A DNA stretch of 64,000 bases from an uncultured Flavobacteriales bacterium (GCA_938075455.1 CALJHN010000007.1:1-64000), one strand, 5' to 3'. Numbered from the stretch's first letter, positions 35,331 to 45,598 are shown. Translations and numbers: made by a program. Notes: generated by a model not told the origin, from the sequence alone.

Positions 35331-36354
35331 TGATATCCCCTTTTTCAGAAAGTAAAATAGCTAAGGGTCTAGTGTATTCAATTTCAGAAAGAATGATTAT
35401 AATTACAACTGTAAAAGGAACGCTAACTATCATTCCAGTAGTTCCCCATATCAACCCCCAAAACATTAAAGATAGAATACTCACTAAAGGACTTATGTTC
35501 ATAGAGTTTCCCATCCATTTTGGTTCTATAAAATTGCCAATAATAACTTGAATGGATCCCACTACAAAAAGAATAATAAAGGCAGTTGAAAAATCACCAA
35601 ATTGCAATAAAGAAAAAACAACAGGGAATAATGTTGCTAATAAAGAACCAATAGTGGGAATAAAGTTTAAGAGAAATATTAGAAAGGCCCAAAATATTGC
35701 AAAGTTAAGATCACAAAAATAGAAAACTAAAAAACTCAATAGTCCTGTTATGAAGCTTGACATTGTTTTAATACCTAAGTATTTTGCTACTGACCATTCT
35801 ATTTTATCAAGTGTACTGTTAAGACCATTATAATCGGAGTTAGATTCTGATAAAAATTGTTTTAATTTGTGTGAAAAGTTCGTTTCTTCTAAAAAAATAA
35901 ATATCGTAAATATCACTATCATTAATGTACTACTTATGATTTTAGATACTGCATCAAAAAGCATTTCTGCCATTCCAGTAATACTTATTTCAGTATACTG
36001 AGTCTCTATGTAAGATTGTAAGTCAATTTCAAACTTATTATTAATAAGATTTATTAAGCCATTTATATTATCATTATAGTCATGGTGTGAATCTATAATA
36101 GAATTAAAACTAGATAAGATAAGCTGTGAGAAAAAGTAAAGAATAGAAAAAATAAATATTGTGGTAATTATCGTTTTTAGTTTATTAGGCACCCACTTTC
36201 CATAAATAGGGAATTTTTGAGAAACTGTAGTAAATACCCTAACTGTAAACCACAATAACAGAGCAAAAATCAATGGAACAAGTATATATTGTCCATAAAT
36301 TAGTACTGTTATAACGCCAGCAAAACCAATTACGTATTTAGAGAATGAATTCAA
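35317..36354 (-). CDS. AI-2E family permease
   Basis: A 345-residue membrane protein with about 8 helices in the usual AI-2E exporter layout: an N-terminal pair, a longer soluble central stretch and a C-terminal helix bundle. Conserved parts include FLLNFIPTIGSLLATLFP and GNFIEPKWMGNSMNISPLV. The name comes from TqsA; many members have other or unknown functions, including ion transport. The start is TTG at 36354. It is cotranscribed with the methyltransferase. Confidence 0.93.
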   Translation of the reverse strand: MNSFSKYVIGFAGVITVLIYGQYILVPLIFALLLWFTVRVFTTVSQKFPIYGKWVPNKLKTIITTIFIFSILYFFSQLILSSFNSIIDSHHDYNDNINGLINLINNKFEIDLQSYIETQYTEISITGMAEMLFDAVSKIISSTLMIVIFTIFIFLEETNFSHKLKQFLSESNSDYNGLNSTLDKIEWSVAKYLGIKTMSSFITGLLSFLVFYFCDLNFAIFWAFLIFLLNFIPTIGSLLATLFPVVFSLLQFGDFSTAFIILFVVGSIQVIIGNFIEPKWMGNSMNISPLVSILSLMFWGLIWGTTGMIVSVPFTVVIIIILSEIEYTRPLAILLSEKGDINERE

Positions 36355-36403
36355 AAAAATAATTTATAATTGAATAAATATATTAAATCTATAATTTAAG
36401 ATA

Positions 36404-36432
36404 CAAAAAAAGGCCTGATCATATCAGGCCTT
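36404..36432 (-). terminator. Intrinsic terminator of the Omp28-like gene
   Basis: A perfect 10-bp stem, AAGGCCTGAT (36410-36419) with ATCAGGCCTT (36423-36432), encloses a 3-base loop. On the minus strand it is followed by a run of T (A run at 36404-36411 on the plus strand). It separates the Omp28-like gene from the AI-2E gene. Confidence 0.9.
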
Positions 36433-36455
36433 AGGAAATAATAAAATTAAAAATC

Positions 36456-38438
36456 TTACTTTACAATCTGTAATTTTTTAGTACTTAATGACTCACCATC
36501 TTTCAAAATAAGATTGTAAGTTCCGTTATTTATTAAAGAAAGGTCTATATCGAAGTAGTCAAAGTTAGAAGTTGGTTTATAATTTCCTGTAAATACAATT
36601 TCACCTAGTATATTATATAATTCAAATTTTATATTTTTCCCTTCAACTCCTTGAAGCTCGATAGTAGCTGAGTTTTCTGCTGGATTTGGATATACTCTTG
36701 AAGAAACATTACTGCTTTCCTCAATCCCAACTGCATCTAACAACTGAATATCATCTATAAATAAGTTATTTCCATTATCTGAAACGCATCTAAATCTAAT
36801 TATTACATCGTCTTCATTAGACCACGCTGCTAACCCTTTCCATACATCTTCCCAGTCATCAGAAGTTGGGTAGAAATATGAATTTCTGGGAGATGCAGTT
36901 CGAAGTTCGTTTCCAGATTTATCAAAAAGAGTTACCCAAGTTTTCCCACAACTATAACTTGCTTCAACAACTAATCTGTCCTGATTTCCTAGTGTGCCTC
37001 CAATTTTTTGAGTATATGCATAAGAAAATTTTAAAGAAGGGGATGTAGTGTTTGACAAATCAATATTATTGAAAACTAAACTAGCTGAGACATCTTTTGG
37101 CCAATCAAATAAACCAAACTGAAGAGATCTAGTGCTTCCATTTCCTCTATTAGAGATTTTAAAATTAGGCAACTCATCACTATTTTCTAAAAATCCTTTG
37201 TTAATAGAAGAGCTATTTATTTGGTAAGATTGAAACCCTTCATTAATTTCGAAGTCGACAATATTAATAGGAACAGTATAAAAAATAGGAGGATTATAAT
37301 TATCAGTTGATGTAGCATCAATTATTGAATTGTTATTGGCAACATCTAAATTAAACTCAAATTTATGTTCTCCGTCTGTAATATTTATTGATGGGAAAAT
37401 AGTAGTTCTTGATGAATTTTGGCCAAGATTAGTTTCAGTAATAGAAACTGGGCTTCCACCATTGTATCTATAAGAAATATCGTAGTTAGCAGTAGATGTA
37501 TTGTTATTATTCCTAACTATAATTTTGGGTTCATAACTTGTTAGACAATAATCATTTAATGGAGATGATACAGAGTCTAAAATAAGTGATGATATCCCAG
37601 GTTGAGATGTTGAAAATTCCATAGATGAAATTGATCCATTTATAATTTCTTGCGTACTTTCGGCTATAAATACTACAACTTCTAAATCGAACAAATCATA
37701 TGGAACACTATTTAGGCTTTGAGGAATAGTATAGGTTATTGTATCTGTGTAAAATGAACCTTGGGAAGTGTTAGAAATAGTTTGACCCCACTGGCCTGTA
37801 AGAAGATGTCTAAGCATTTTCGAATGATTATAATTTCCATTTGGAAGCACTTGTGAAGGATTTTCTGATGAGCTCAATTGGAATCCTTCAATATTGTTTT
37901 GCAGCAGAGCTACATTTAGCCTATTAGTATTTGACCCATTGCCAGTATAATATGCTTCAACTACCACTGTTAATTCTCTAGATGCTAAATCTATGGTAGA
38001 TTTAGCGGCTACGTTAACATAAGAAGATTGAGCTAAAGCTTGATTGCCAGCAGACACCCATTGATCTCTACTCATAGCTGTCACATTAGAAGCCATCCCT
38101 AGTCCAGGAAAGACATGTCTGTTAACTGTTCCTGCAGGATATCCAAGAAGTCCAGTTTGGTTTAATATAGCTTCTCCAAAACTTGTAGTATAATTAGGAT
38201 AGCCAGATGCAGGAGCAGCATAACCACCAGCATGAATATTTATTATTACCACATCACCAGGGTTTGCTGCTTCAAATTCATTTGCGATTTTATGACCATC
38301 AGCACAAGGGCCACAACGTACGCCTCCAATTTCTTCTAAAATAACATTTTTATTTTCAGGGACTGTGCTAACAAATGTTTGACAAAATGTTTCTGTTATT
38401 AAAAACAACAACAAAATAAAGAAGGAAATTTTTTTCAT
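36456..38438 (-). CDS. Omp28-like secreted protein with T9SS sorting domain
   Basis: A 660-residue protein with a signal peptide ending near ITETFCQT. The N-terminal Omp28 domain (VILEEIGGVRCGPCADGHKI) has a thioredoxin-like fold with CGPC (~residue 42). The middle shows Ig-like strands and a region (NLFIDDIQLLDAVG) like choice-of-anchor J domains. The end (VYPNPAENSATIEL, then LYNILGEIVF, NNGTYNLIL, TKKLQIVK) is a T9SS type A sorting domain. The protein should be exported across the outer membrane and attached to the surface. A strong terminator follows. Confidence 0.92.
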   Translation of the reverse strand: MKKISFFILLLFLITETFCQTFVSTVPENKNVILEEIGGVRCGPCADGHKIANEFEAANPGDVVIINIHAGGYAAPASGYPNYTTSFGEAILNQTGLLGYPAGTVNRHVFPGLGMASNVTAMSRDQWVSAGNQALAQSSYVNVAAKSTIDLASRELTVVVEAYYTGNGSNTNRLNVALLQNNIEGFQLSSSENPSQVLPNGNYNHSKMLRHLLTGQWGQTISNTSQGSFYTDTITYTIPQSLNSVPYDLFDLEVVVFIAESTQEIINGSISSMEFSTSQPGISSLILDSVSSPLNDYCLTSYEPKIIVRNNNNTSTANYDISYRYNGGSPVSITETNLGQNSSRTTIFPSINITDGEHKFEFNLDVANNNSIIDATSTDNYNPPIFYTVPINIVDFEINEGFQSYQINSSSINKGFLENSDELPNFKISNRGNGSTRSLQFGLFDWPKDVSASLVFNNIDLSNTTSPSLKFSYAYTQKIGGTLGNQDRLVVEASYSCGKTWVTLFDKSGNELRTASPRNSYFYPTSDDWEDVWKGLAAWSNEDDVIIRFRCVSDNGNNLFIDDIQLLDAVGIEESSNVSSRVYPNPAENSATIELQGVEGKNIKFELYNILGEIVFTGNYKPTSNFDYFDIDLSLINNGTYNLILKDGESLSTKKLQIVK

Positions 38439-38546
38439 ACTAACTATATATTATATATATTTTATTACGTGCTAAACTAATTAATTATGTGATTAAATTA
38501 AAATTTTAGTGATAAATTAATTAGATTTGATTAATATATTTTTAGC

Positions 38547-39260
38547 ATGAAACATTTATATTTTATTTTTTTTTTGCTTTTCGGATTAAAAAGCTTTTCT
38601 CAAGTTGAATTCTATTTAGATAATGGTTCAGGGTATGATACATTGAACATCTTAAACGGAACTACAGTAAATCTAAATGAAAATTCATCTTTTGTAGAAG
38701 TTACAATGGGATGTAAAAACACATCTACAGATTCTTTAGATTTATTTATTAGAAGAAAAATTTTCACCTCCTCTTGGAGTTTCTTAAGTGACCAGTTGTG
38801 TGATAACAATTTATGTTATTCACCAGCTGGAAATGATTTTATTACACCTATCTCAACTTTTCTTGCAGATGGACAAATTACAGTCTTAAAAACAAGTTTT
38901 TTATTTTCAAATACCAACACTTCTATTTATGTAAGATATTATGCTTTGGATGAAAATTTAAATATGATAGACTCAGTTGATTTTTCTTTAAATAATGCTA
39001 CCACCACAAATCAAAAATTTAACTCATCAGAAATATCAATATCATCTCTCCAAAATAACTCTGAAATATTTGTTCTAAATACTAGTAATTACTCAAAATT
39101 AAATTTTAAAATATATAATGTTTTAGGAAACCTTATAAAAAAAAGTGTTCTATATCAATCGAAAACAAAGCTAACTTTTGATTTAGCTAAAGGAACTTAC
39201 ATTATAACAATTGATTCCAACGGACAGGTTATTAAGAGCAAAAAAATAGTTGCGCTCTAA
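38547..39260 (+). CDS. Secreted protein with T9SS type A sorting domain
   Basis: A 237-residue protein with a signal peptide ending near LKSFSQV. Residues ~20-150 are strand-rich and have two cysteine pairs (MGCKN, then LCDNNLCYS) but no family that I recognise. The last ~75 residues (LNFKIYNVLGNLIKKSVL, then KGTYIITIDSNGQ and KSKKIVAL) match the T9SS type A sorting domain. It is the only plus-strand gene in the cargo cluster. The cargo function is unknown. Confidence 0.85.
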   Translation: MKHLYFIFFLLFGLKSFSQVEFYLDNGSGYDTLNILNGTTVNLNENSSFVEVTMGCKNTSTDSLDLFIRRKIFTSSWSFLSDQLCDNNLCYSPAGNDFITPISTFLADGQITVLKTSFLFSNTNTSIYVRYYALDENLNMIDSVDFSLNNATTTNQKFNSSEISISSLQNNSEIFVLNTSNYSKLNFKIYNVLGNLIKKSVLYQSKTKLTFDLAKGTYIITIDSNGQVIKSKKIVAL

Positions 39261-39470
39261 TAAATTTTCTTTTAAATAACTAATTAATAGGTATTTCTAA
39301 TACTTCTTCTTAAACGACTTCTAAGCCATTTTAGCAATTCTAATTTTAGTCTTATTAAAGTGGAATTAAGCTGTCTATAAGAGTTTGCCGTTAATTACAT
39401 TAATCTTGTTTTAGATTTATCTAAAAAATAAAATAATCAACTATTTATAAGAAAGGTGATTTAAAATATA

Positions 39471-40895
39471 TTATTCGATGATGATTTTTCTACTACCAAT
39501 TGAAAGATGATTTTCATCTTTTAGCTCAATTATATAAATCCCTTTTGCTTTATTGCTAATATCAATAATGAATTGGGATAATCCGTTAGTTAATTTAGAG
39601 AATATTTCCTCCCCCATTATATTATAAATTGCTATTGAATGGGGCAACTTTAGACTATTAAAATTTAAATTGAAAAATCCATTGTTTGGATTTGGAAATA
39701 TCGTAAAGTCCAAACGATTATTATTTCTTATTGAATTAATCCAGTTTAAATCCTCATAAACTTTAACTGTATTATATTGTGTGTAGTTTCCCCCAGGAAA
39801 GCTAGTGCCTCCAATTACAGCAGCTTTTCCACCGTATCCGGGAGTTTTGAAATCCATCAAAGGTCTGTCTAAATTCATAAAACTAAACGATGTATCTTGA
39901 GAATCAAAAACATCGATTCTACTTACTATATTACCATTACCCCACATCCATTGAAAATTCCAATTACCTCCTCCAGAAAATAATATTTTATTCCCTGCTG
40001 TAGCACAATCTTCAATAGCTCTAGATGAACCAGCTAAGTTTGCTGATGTCCAATTACTACCATCAAAAATATTTATTCTAGAAGACCCTGATAAGTTTCC
40101 TGTAGATCCTCCAGCAAAAACAAAAAATCCGTTACAATGGCACGCCGAAATTCTTGCTCTTGCACTAGCTGCAGGTAAATTTCCCGTAGTCCAAGAATCA
40201 GTTTGTCCATCATAAATTTCGTATGCATCAGACACACTAAATCCATCTAAATAATTACTAGGCTGTGTTGTATCCATAGTTAATCCACCAGCAAAAATTG
40301 CAATATTACCATCTGTTACAGCACTACTGTAAAATCTACTATCAACTGTATATCTCGAAGACCATGTTTTTAAAGCTTCGTCATAAATCCATAATTTAGT
40401 TTCTCCTCTAGTTTTTGCTGCGTCTTGGTACCAGTGCCAGTAATTTGCTCCTGGAGCAACAATTATTTTGCCATTTATTGCTACTGCATTACCTTCAATC
40501 GTTTGAAATGGAATACTTGACAAGGTAAAGGACCCATTATTATAAAGCTCCATTGTAGGAGTTAAAACCCAAGGCTGTTGGTTCCAGTTTGAAACACCTC
40601 CAATGACGTAAACACCACTATCTCCTCTTACTGTAATTGGCTCTAATCTTGTAAAATTCATAGCTTGTATCCCCCAGGAATGGGTGTTAACATTGTAGGT
40701 ATAGGCATTAGGGGAAAGACTTGAACTATTGGTAGAACTAGTCCATACCTGACCTCCAGCTATAAGAATATTATCTGCATCAATAAACTCTGCATCATAT
40801 CTAGAAAGTTTTTCTAAAATAGTACCAGATGTCCATTGGCCAAATACGGCTCCTGAAATTAAAAAAATTAATAAAGTAGAAGTAAAGTTTTTCAT
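39471..40895 (-). CDS. Secreted Kelch-like protein with T9SS sorting domain
   Basis: A 474-residue protein with a signal peptide ending near AVFGQW. Four or more Kelch-type blades are suggested by repeated VIGGVSNW, IFAGGLTMD, VFAGGSTGN, LFSGGGNW and VIGGTSFPGG stretches with a following tryptophan and D/N, giving a predicted beta-propeller. The last ~80 residues (FTIFPNPNNGFFNLNFN, then IYNIMGEEIF and KGIYIIEL) are a T9SS type A sorting domain. The protein should be a surface-exposed propeller that binds or displays something; the ligand is unknown. Confidence 0.9.
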   Translation of the reverse strand: MKNFTSTLLIFLISGAVFGQWTSGTILEKLSRYDAEFIDADNILIAGGQVWTSSTNSSSLSPNAYTYNVNTHSWGIQAMNFTRLEPITVRGDSGVYVIGGVSNWNQQPWVLTPTMELYNNGSFTLSSIPFQTIEGNAVAINGKIIVAPGANYWHWYQDAAKTRGETKLWIYDEALKTWSSRYTVDSRFYSSAVTDGNIAIFAGGLTMDTTQPSNYLDGFSVSDAYEIYDGQTDSWTTGNLPAASARARISACHCNGFFVFAGGSTGNLSGSSRINIFDGSNWTSANLAGSSRAIEDCATAGNKILFSGGGNWNFQWMWGNGNIVSRIDVFDSQDTSFSFMNLDRPLMDFKTPGYGGKAAVIGGTSFPGGNYTQYNTVKVYEDLNWINSIRNNNRLDFTIFPNPNNGFFNLNFNSLKLPHSIAIYNIMGEEIFSKLTNGLSQFIIDISNKAKGIYIIELKDENHLSIGSRKIIIE

Positions 40896-40961
40896 GTGAT
40901 TGAATTTAAAAGTTGAGTATATTTAAGTCATTACCAATAATCAGGTGTTTTAGTTTTAATA

Positions 40962-42995
40962 TTAAAAATTGTTATTTAAGATTTGTAATTTTTTAGAATA
41001 AATAGATCCATCAACTACTAATATTACATTGTAAATTCCATTATTCAAAGCTGAAATATCTAGATCTTGTCTAAAATCAGAACTAGTTGTATAATTTTCT
41101 GAAACTACAAGTTCCCCAAGTAAGTTATATAACTCTAATGTAATATCCGGACCGATTATTCCTTCCATATTAAGAGTAGCTATTGTAGAAGCAGGATTTG
41201 GAAAAATAGTAAAATTAATGAATTGGCTTAGGTTATCAATTCCGACAGTTGATGTAGCAGGAGCATCAACATTTTCACCTTTTGTATTGTATACCTGTCC
41301 GTTAGAAGGGTCTATTAATAAAACAATTGCTCTTAAACGAGATTGATCGTATTCGCTTGGGACTGAATAAGTAGGAAATGTGAAATTATATGTACTATCA
41401 GCTATAAGGGCTGAAGGTAAGGCAGAACTAGACCCAATAAAAGAGGGTATAATTGCTCTTGCAACGTTTTTAAAGTACATCAATACAGGTGGAACTGGAT
41501 TTCCTGCTGTTAAAAAGTCTACTCCAGTCGTAGCCATTTGAGTATTTCCTAGATAATATGCATTTGACTGACTGTAACCCATGTCGGTATCATCATGGAC
41601 GCTATCTTCAGTGATAACTAAAGCTAAATTTAGGTTTGAACAGCTAATAGCAAATTTTAAATCTGTTGATACATTTAATTCTCGGTTACTTGAGTCATAA
41701 TTTGCATAAACATCAATATCTGCATATCCAAAATCATTTTTGTAGTTATTAAAGTCTGCCATTGATGCTCCAACTACGTTTCCATAATTAGCAACAGTTT
41801 TTCTATCTATAATATTTTGAGGCCAAGCATTTGCGGAAACAAAAGCGTTATTAAAGCATGAGCTTTGGTAATTCATATTATACATAGCATCACTTGTTCC
41901 TGAACCCATATTCCCATGTACACTAATAATTTCAATACTATCTATAGAGCTAGTTAACATTACTTCCTCTAATCTTACAATTCCTCTTGGACTATAAAAC
42001 CCAAAGTCGTTTGCTCCAATAGTTTGGTCTTCAAATAATACTTTTTTGAAGGGAAGAAATGATCCTACATTGAGTGTATGAGACAATGAATTATTGGTGC
42101 TATCAGGATCTCCAGAAGCAACAACTTCTACGTCAATATTATAAGTTTGTAAAGAATTAGTTTGGATAGGTGTTGAATGTGTAAAGTTATAGCTTTGATT
42201 GAATCCTAAATTAACATTAAACGTTTCTGATTGTGGTCCAGATCCGTCATTCCAAACTATATCAAATGATGTTATAGGATTAACACCGAGATTTGTTACA
42301 ACTCCCTTAACATTTGATGTTCCAGGAGCACCATAATCGGGGATGTTTAATGAACTCATTTCCATATCTACTGAATTAGCTTGCTTAATAACTACATCAT
42401 CAATAGCCCACCACCAATCATAATCACCTTCATAATGAAACCTTATTTGTACGCTAGAATTTCCAACAATAGAGGAAATATTGTGTGTTTGATGACCATA
42501 ATTATTATTGGTTCCATAATCATGAATTAAAGTCCATGTAGTTCCACTGTCAATAGAGGCTTCAACTCTAGCAACTGGATTCCCATATACCTCATAAGAG
42601 TGGTTAAATTCAAGCAGAAGAGAACTGTAAGTAGAAAAATCCAAAACAGGTGAAATTAAATCTGTATTTTGAGTATTACCATTTCCAAGACCATCACTAT
42701 CAACAATAGCATAAACGTTAGTACAGTTCCCTGATTCATTAGATGTTCCCGATACTTCTACTATTGTATTATTACCATTATTACCTGGTGTTCCGGTAGT
42801 TGGGTCGTTAATAGTCCAGTCACTATCGCTTGTAGTCCATCCAGTTGGAAAAGTTCCAATACTAGCAGATGTAGATTCAAAGTCTTCAGAGATAATCTGA
42901 GCTTTAATATTGATAGAAATTAAAGCGATAAATAAAATTGAATTTTTTTTTTTGAAGTGATTTTTAAACGTATTTTTTTGAAAAGGGTTCATCAT
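40962..42995 (-). CDS. Second Omp28-like/choice-of-anchor J secreted protein with T9SS sorting domain
   Basis: A 677-residue protein. The N-terminus is extended and basic (FKNHFKKKNSILFIALISI) before signal cleavage near INIKAQ. Residues ~30-215 form a choice-of-anchor J/MAM-like domain (GTFPTGWTTSDSDWTI, then WWWAIDDVVI). The central Omp28-like part starts VLFEDQTIGANDFGFYSPRG and lacks the CxxC of the paralogue at 36456. The end (FTIFPNPASTIATLNMEG, then LYNLLGELVV and NNGIYNVILV) is a T9SS sorting domain. A tRNA gene lies upstream on the same strand. Confidence 0.9.
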   Translation of the reverse strand: MMNPFQKNTFKNHFKKKNSILFIALISINIKAQIISEDFESTSASIGTFPTGWTTSDSDWTINDPTTGTPGNNGNNTIVEVSGTSNESGNCTNVYAIVDSDGLGNGNTQNTDLISPVLDFSTYSSLLLEFNHSYEVYGNPVARVEASIDSGTTWTLIHDYGTNNNYGHQTHNISSIVGNSSVQIRFHYEGDYDWWWAIDDVVIKQANSVDMEMSSLNIPDYGAPGTSNVKGVVTNLGVNPITSFDIVWNDGSGPQSETFNVNLGFNQSYNFTHSTPIQTNSLQTYNIDVEVVASGDPDSTNNSLSHTLNVGSFLPFKKVLFEDQTIGANDFGFYSPRGIVRLEEVMLTSSIDSIEIISVHGNMGSGTSDAMYNMNYQSSCFNNAFVSANAWPQNIIDRKTVANYGNVVGASMADFNNYKNDFGYADIDVYANYDSSNRELNVSTDLKFAISCSNLNLALVITEDSVHDDTDMGYSQSNAYYLGNTQMATTGVDFLTAGNPVPPVLMYFKNVARAIIPSFIGSSSALPSALIADSTYNFTFPTYSVPSEYDQSRLRAIVLLIDPSNGQVYNTKGENVDAPATSTVGIDNLSQFINFTIFPNPASTIATLNMEGIIGPDITLELYNLLGELVVSENYTTSSDFRQDLDISALNNGIYNVILVVDGSIYSKKLQILNNNF

Positions 42996-43021
42996 AATAT
43001 TTTCAATAATTAATGTTAAAA

Positions 43022-43029
43022 CAAAAGTA
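43022..43029 (-). promoter_or_regulatory. Possible -7 element (TACTTTTG) for the second Omp28-like gene
   Basis: The minus-strand reading TACTTTTG fits TAnnTTTG and lies 27 bases before the ATG. No matching -33 TTG is evident. Confidence 0.3.
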
Positions 43030-43076
43030 AAGTTAATAAATTATGCACTTTAATATTAAATTTTATTAAAATTTTG

Positions 43077-43150
43077 TGACTCCGGAAGGATTCGAACCCT
43101 CAACCCTCAGAGCCGAAATCTGATATTCTATCCAGTTGAACTACGGAGCC
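43077..43150 (-). tRNA. tRNA-Arg (anticodon UCG)
   Basis: The 74-base minus-strand sequence folds well: acceptor GGCTCCG/CGGAGTC, D arm GTTC/GAAT, anticodon stem TCAGA/TCTGA with loop TTTCGGC (anticodon UCG), and T arm GAGGG/CCTTC with loop TTCGAAT. The discriminator is A and CCA is not encoded. Confidence 0.96.
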
Positions 43151-43158
43151 ATTTTGAA

Positions 43159-43166
43159 CAAAAATA
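43159..43166 (-). promoter_or_regulatory. -7 element (TATTTTTG) of tRNA-Arg(UCG)
   Basis: The minus-strand reading TATTTTTG is identical to the -7 box of tRNA-Phe in this window and is 8 bases upstream of the mature tRNA 5' end. The -33 region lacks a clear TTG. Confidence 0.45.
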
Positions 43167-43211
43167 GTTTTTTTGCAATAATTATTTTAATAATTAGTTA
43201 GTTTGCATAAT

Positions 43212-45524
43212 ATGAAATGGGTTAAGTACACTTTATTTTTTTTGAATCAATTCGTAATATTGATTAATGCACAAGATTTTTCAGTAGAAACATGGAGAGA
43301 TCATTTACCATATTCAGAATTTAATCAAGTTGTAGAATTAGGAAATTTCTATTACGCAGCTACACCATATTCTATTGTAGAATTTGACAACTCTGATAAT
43401 GAGATAACAAAATTGAGCACCGTAAACGGATTAAGCGAAATTGGAATATCTTGTATTGCAGCCAATAACTCTTACAATTCTTTGTTAATAGCTTACAACT
43501 CTAGCAATTTAGACTTGATTAAAAACGGAGAAATAACAAATATATCATCCATACTCAACAGCTCTATCATTGGAGATAAAACCATATACAGCCTTTACAG
43601 TTACAGTAAATATATTTATGCATGTACAGGATTTGGTATTGTTGTAATCGACATAGAAAAGAAAGAAATTAAAGACACTTACATTCTAGGAAACAATAAC
43701 TCACAAATAAAAGTTAAGGATCTTCATATTTCAAATGATACAATTTATGCACTTACTGAAAACGAGATTAAGTACGCTTCACTAAATAATGCTTTTTTAT
43801 CAAATCCGAGTGTATGGGATTCACACTTGTTACCTCAGGGAATAGATATTAATAATCTTGAATCTTTTTCAGAAGACTTTTTTGTATTTGGGGACTTAAA
43901 CATTGTTTTTAAATATTCAAATAATCAGTGGGATACAATAATTTACCAGCCCAACGAATTGTTAAGAAACTTTAGGGTTAGTGATCAGAAGCTAATTACT
44001 TGTACAGAATCCTATGCGACCATTTACGATCAAAATTTAGACACTTTAGATTTACTATATGCTTATAATGGGATTTCCGGAATATCTCCTAATGATATTA
44101 TTTATGGCCATGGATATTATTGGATAGCAGATGACTCAAAAGGATTTATGAGGTTAAAAAACAATTTCTCATCTGAAAGAATTGGACAAGGTGGACCTTT
44201 TACTAATGAATGTTTTCATTTGTCTTCTAATGGCGAAAATATATATGTCGCTGCTGGAACTCCAGATGGTACCAATTGGAACAAAACTTTTAATTGGCAT
44301 GGAATATTCCAATTTAACAATAACTGGAGTTTTTATAATCAGACAAATATTCCCCTTATGCTTCAAGAAATAGATACTATTTCTGACATAGTATGGAATA
44401 CACCAAATCCTAAAGATGAAAATAAATTTTTAGCTTCTTCTTTTGGTGGTGGACTTTTAAGTTTTAATGGTAATCAAATTGAGGAAAGGTTCTCTTTTCA
44501 TAATTCATCATTGCAAACAAGAATTGGTCAAAACGGTAACAACGTTTTTGTGGCTGGATCCTGCTATGACAATTTAGAAAATCTGTGGGTAGCAAATTCT
44601 TTTGTTACATCTCCATTGTCTGTTAAAACACCAGAAGGAGTTTGGAAATCTTTCTATTGCGGAGCTTTAGCATCCAACCAACTATGTACAGACTTAGTCG
44701 TAGATAACCAGTATGGATATATTTGGATGGTTATAAAAGGGGTTGGAATATTGGTATATGATTTCAACTATACACCTCTTAATGAAAGTGACGATCAGTA
44801 TAAAATCATTGGAACCAGTTCTGGTTCAGGATCCTTGCCAAGCAGCTATGTAAATACTTTAGCTATAGACAATGATGGTGAAATATGGATAGGGACAGAT
44901 AAAGGTCCTGTTGTTTTTTACAGTTCTTATTCAATAATGAACGAACCCAACTACGATGCTCAAAGTATTTTAATTGAAGAAGCCGGAACTTTGCAGTATC
45001 TTTTGGAAAATGAAATAATAAAAGATATTGCAGTAGATGGAGCTAATAGGAAATGGATAGCGACTCAAGGAGGTGGACTTTTCTTGCTTTCTAAAGAAGG
45101 AACAGAGACCATTTATTCTTTTTCTGAAACCAATAGTCCACTATTCAGTGACAAAGTAAATTCATTGGCAATAAATCAAGCTTCCGGAGAAGTTTTCATA
45201 GCTACTGATAAGGGAATTCTCGGTTTTAAATCTACAGCTACGTCTCCAGTGAATGAATTTGGGGACTTAGTAGTTTATCCAAATCCTGTTAGACCAGATT
45301 ATCAAGGAAATATTGCTTTAAAGGGAATGATGAATAATTCTGAGGTTAAAATTATAGATGCAAGTGGAAATCATATTAAAACCATTTTCTCAAATGGCGG
45401 ACAAGCGGTTTGGGACGGACTAGACAAAAACAATCAATTGGTAGGAAGTGGTGTATATTATTTTTTAGCTACGTCAGAAGACGGATATTCTAAAGCCAAA
45501 TCCAAAATCCTTGTAATTAGATAG
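43212..45524 (+). CDS. porZ: PorZ, type IX secretion system surface component
   Basis: About 770 residues from ATG 43212 (a TTG three codons upstream is open but gives no better signal). The signal peptide ends near VILINAQD. The N-terminus WRDHLPYSEFNQVVELGN and YYAATPYSIVEFD are hallmarks of the PorZ propeller. Two-component-regulator-like propeller blades follow (GEIWIGTDKGPVVFY, KWIATQGGGLFLLS, EVFIATDKGILGFKS). The end (VVYPNPVRPDYQGNIAL, then VWDGLDKNN and GVYYFLATSEDG) is a FlgD-like/T9SS sorting domain. PorZ belongs to the surface attachment complex that joins cargo to anionic LPS in Porphyromonas. Confidence 0.93.
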   Translation: MKWVKYTLFFLNQFVILINAQDFSVETWRDHLPYSEFNQVVELGNFYYAATPYSIVEFDNSDNEITKLSTVNGLSEIGISCIAANNSYNSLLIAYNSSNLDLIKNGEITNISSILNSSIIGDKTIYSLYSYSKYIYACTGFGIVVIDIEKKEIKDTYILGNNNSQIKVKDLHISNDTIYALTENEIKYASLNNAFLSNPSVWDSHLLPQGIDINNLESFSEDFFVFGDLNIVFKYSNNQWDTIIYQPNELLRNFRVSDQKLITCTESYATIYDQNLDTLDLLYAYNGISGISPNDIIYGHGYYWIADDSKGFMRLKNNFSSERIGQGGPFTNECFHLSSNGENIYVAAGTPDGTNWNKTFNWHGIFQFNNNWSFYNQTNIPLMLQEIDTISDIVWNTPNPKDENKFLASSFGGGLLSFNGNQIEERFSFHNSSLQTRIGQNGNNVFVAGSCYDNLENLWVANSFVTSPLSVKTPEGVWKSFYCGALASNQLCTDLVVDNQYGYIWMVIKGVGILVYDFNYTPLNESDDQYKIIGTSSGSGSLPSSYVNTLAIDNDGEIWIGTDKGPVVFYSSYSIMNEPNYDAQSILIEEAGTLQYLLENEIIKDIAVDGANRKWIATQGGGLFLLSKEGTETIYSFSETNSPLFSDKVNSLAINQASGEVFIATDKGILGFKSTATSPVNEFGDLVVYPNPVRPDYQGNIALKGMMNNSEVKIIDASGNHIKTIFSNGGQAVWDGLDKNNQLVGSGVYYFLATSEDGYSKAKSKILVIR

Positions 45525-45598
45525 TTTTTATCTCCTATTTGTGAATATCTATCTAAGGTAAAGTACTAAATGCCATTCTTTAAATTTAATTTTATAGA

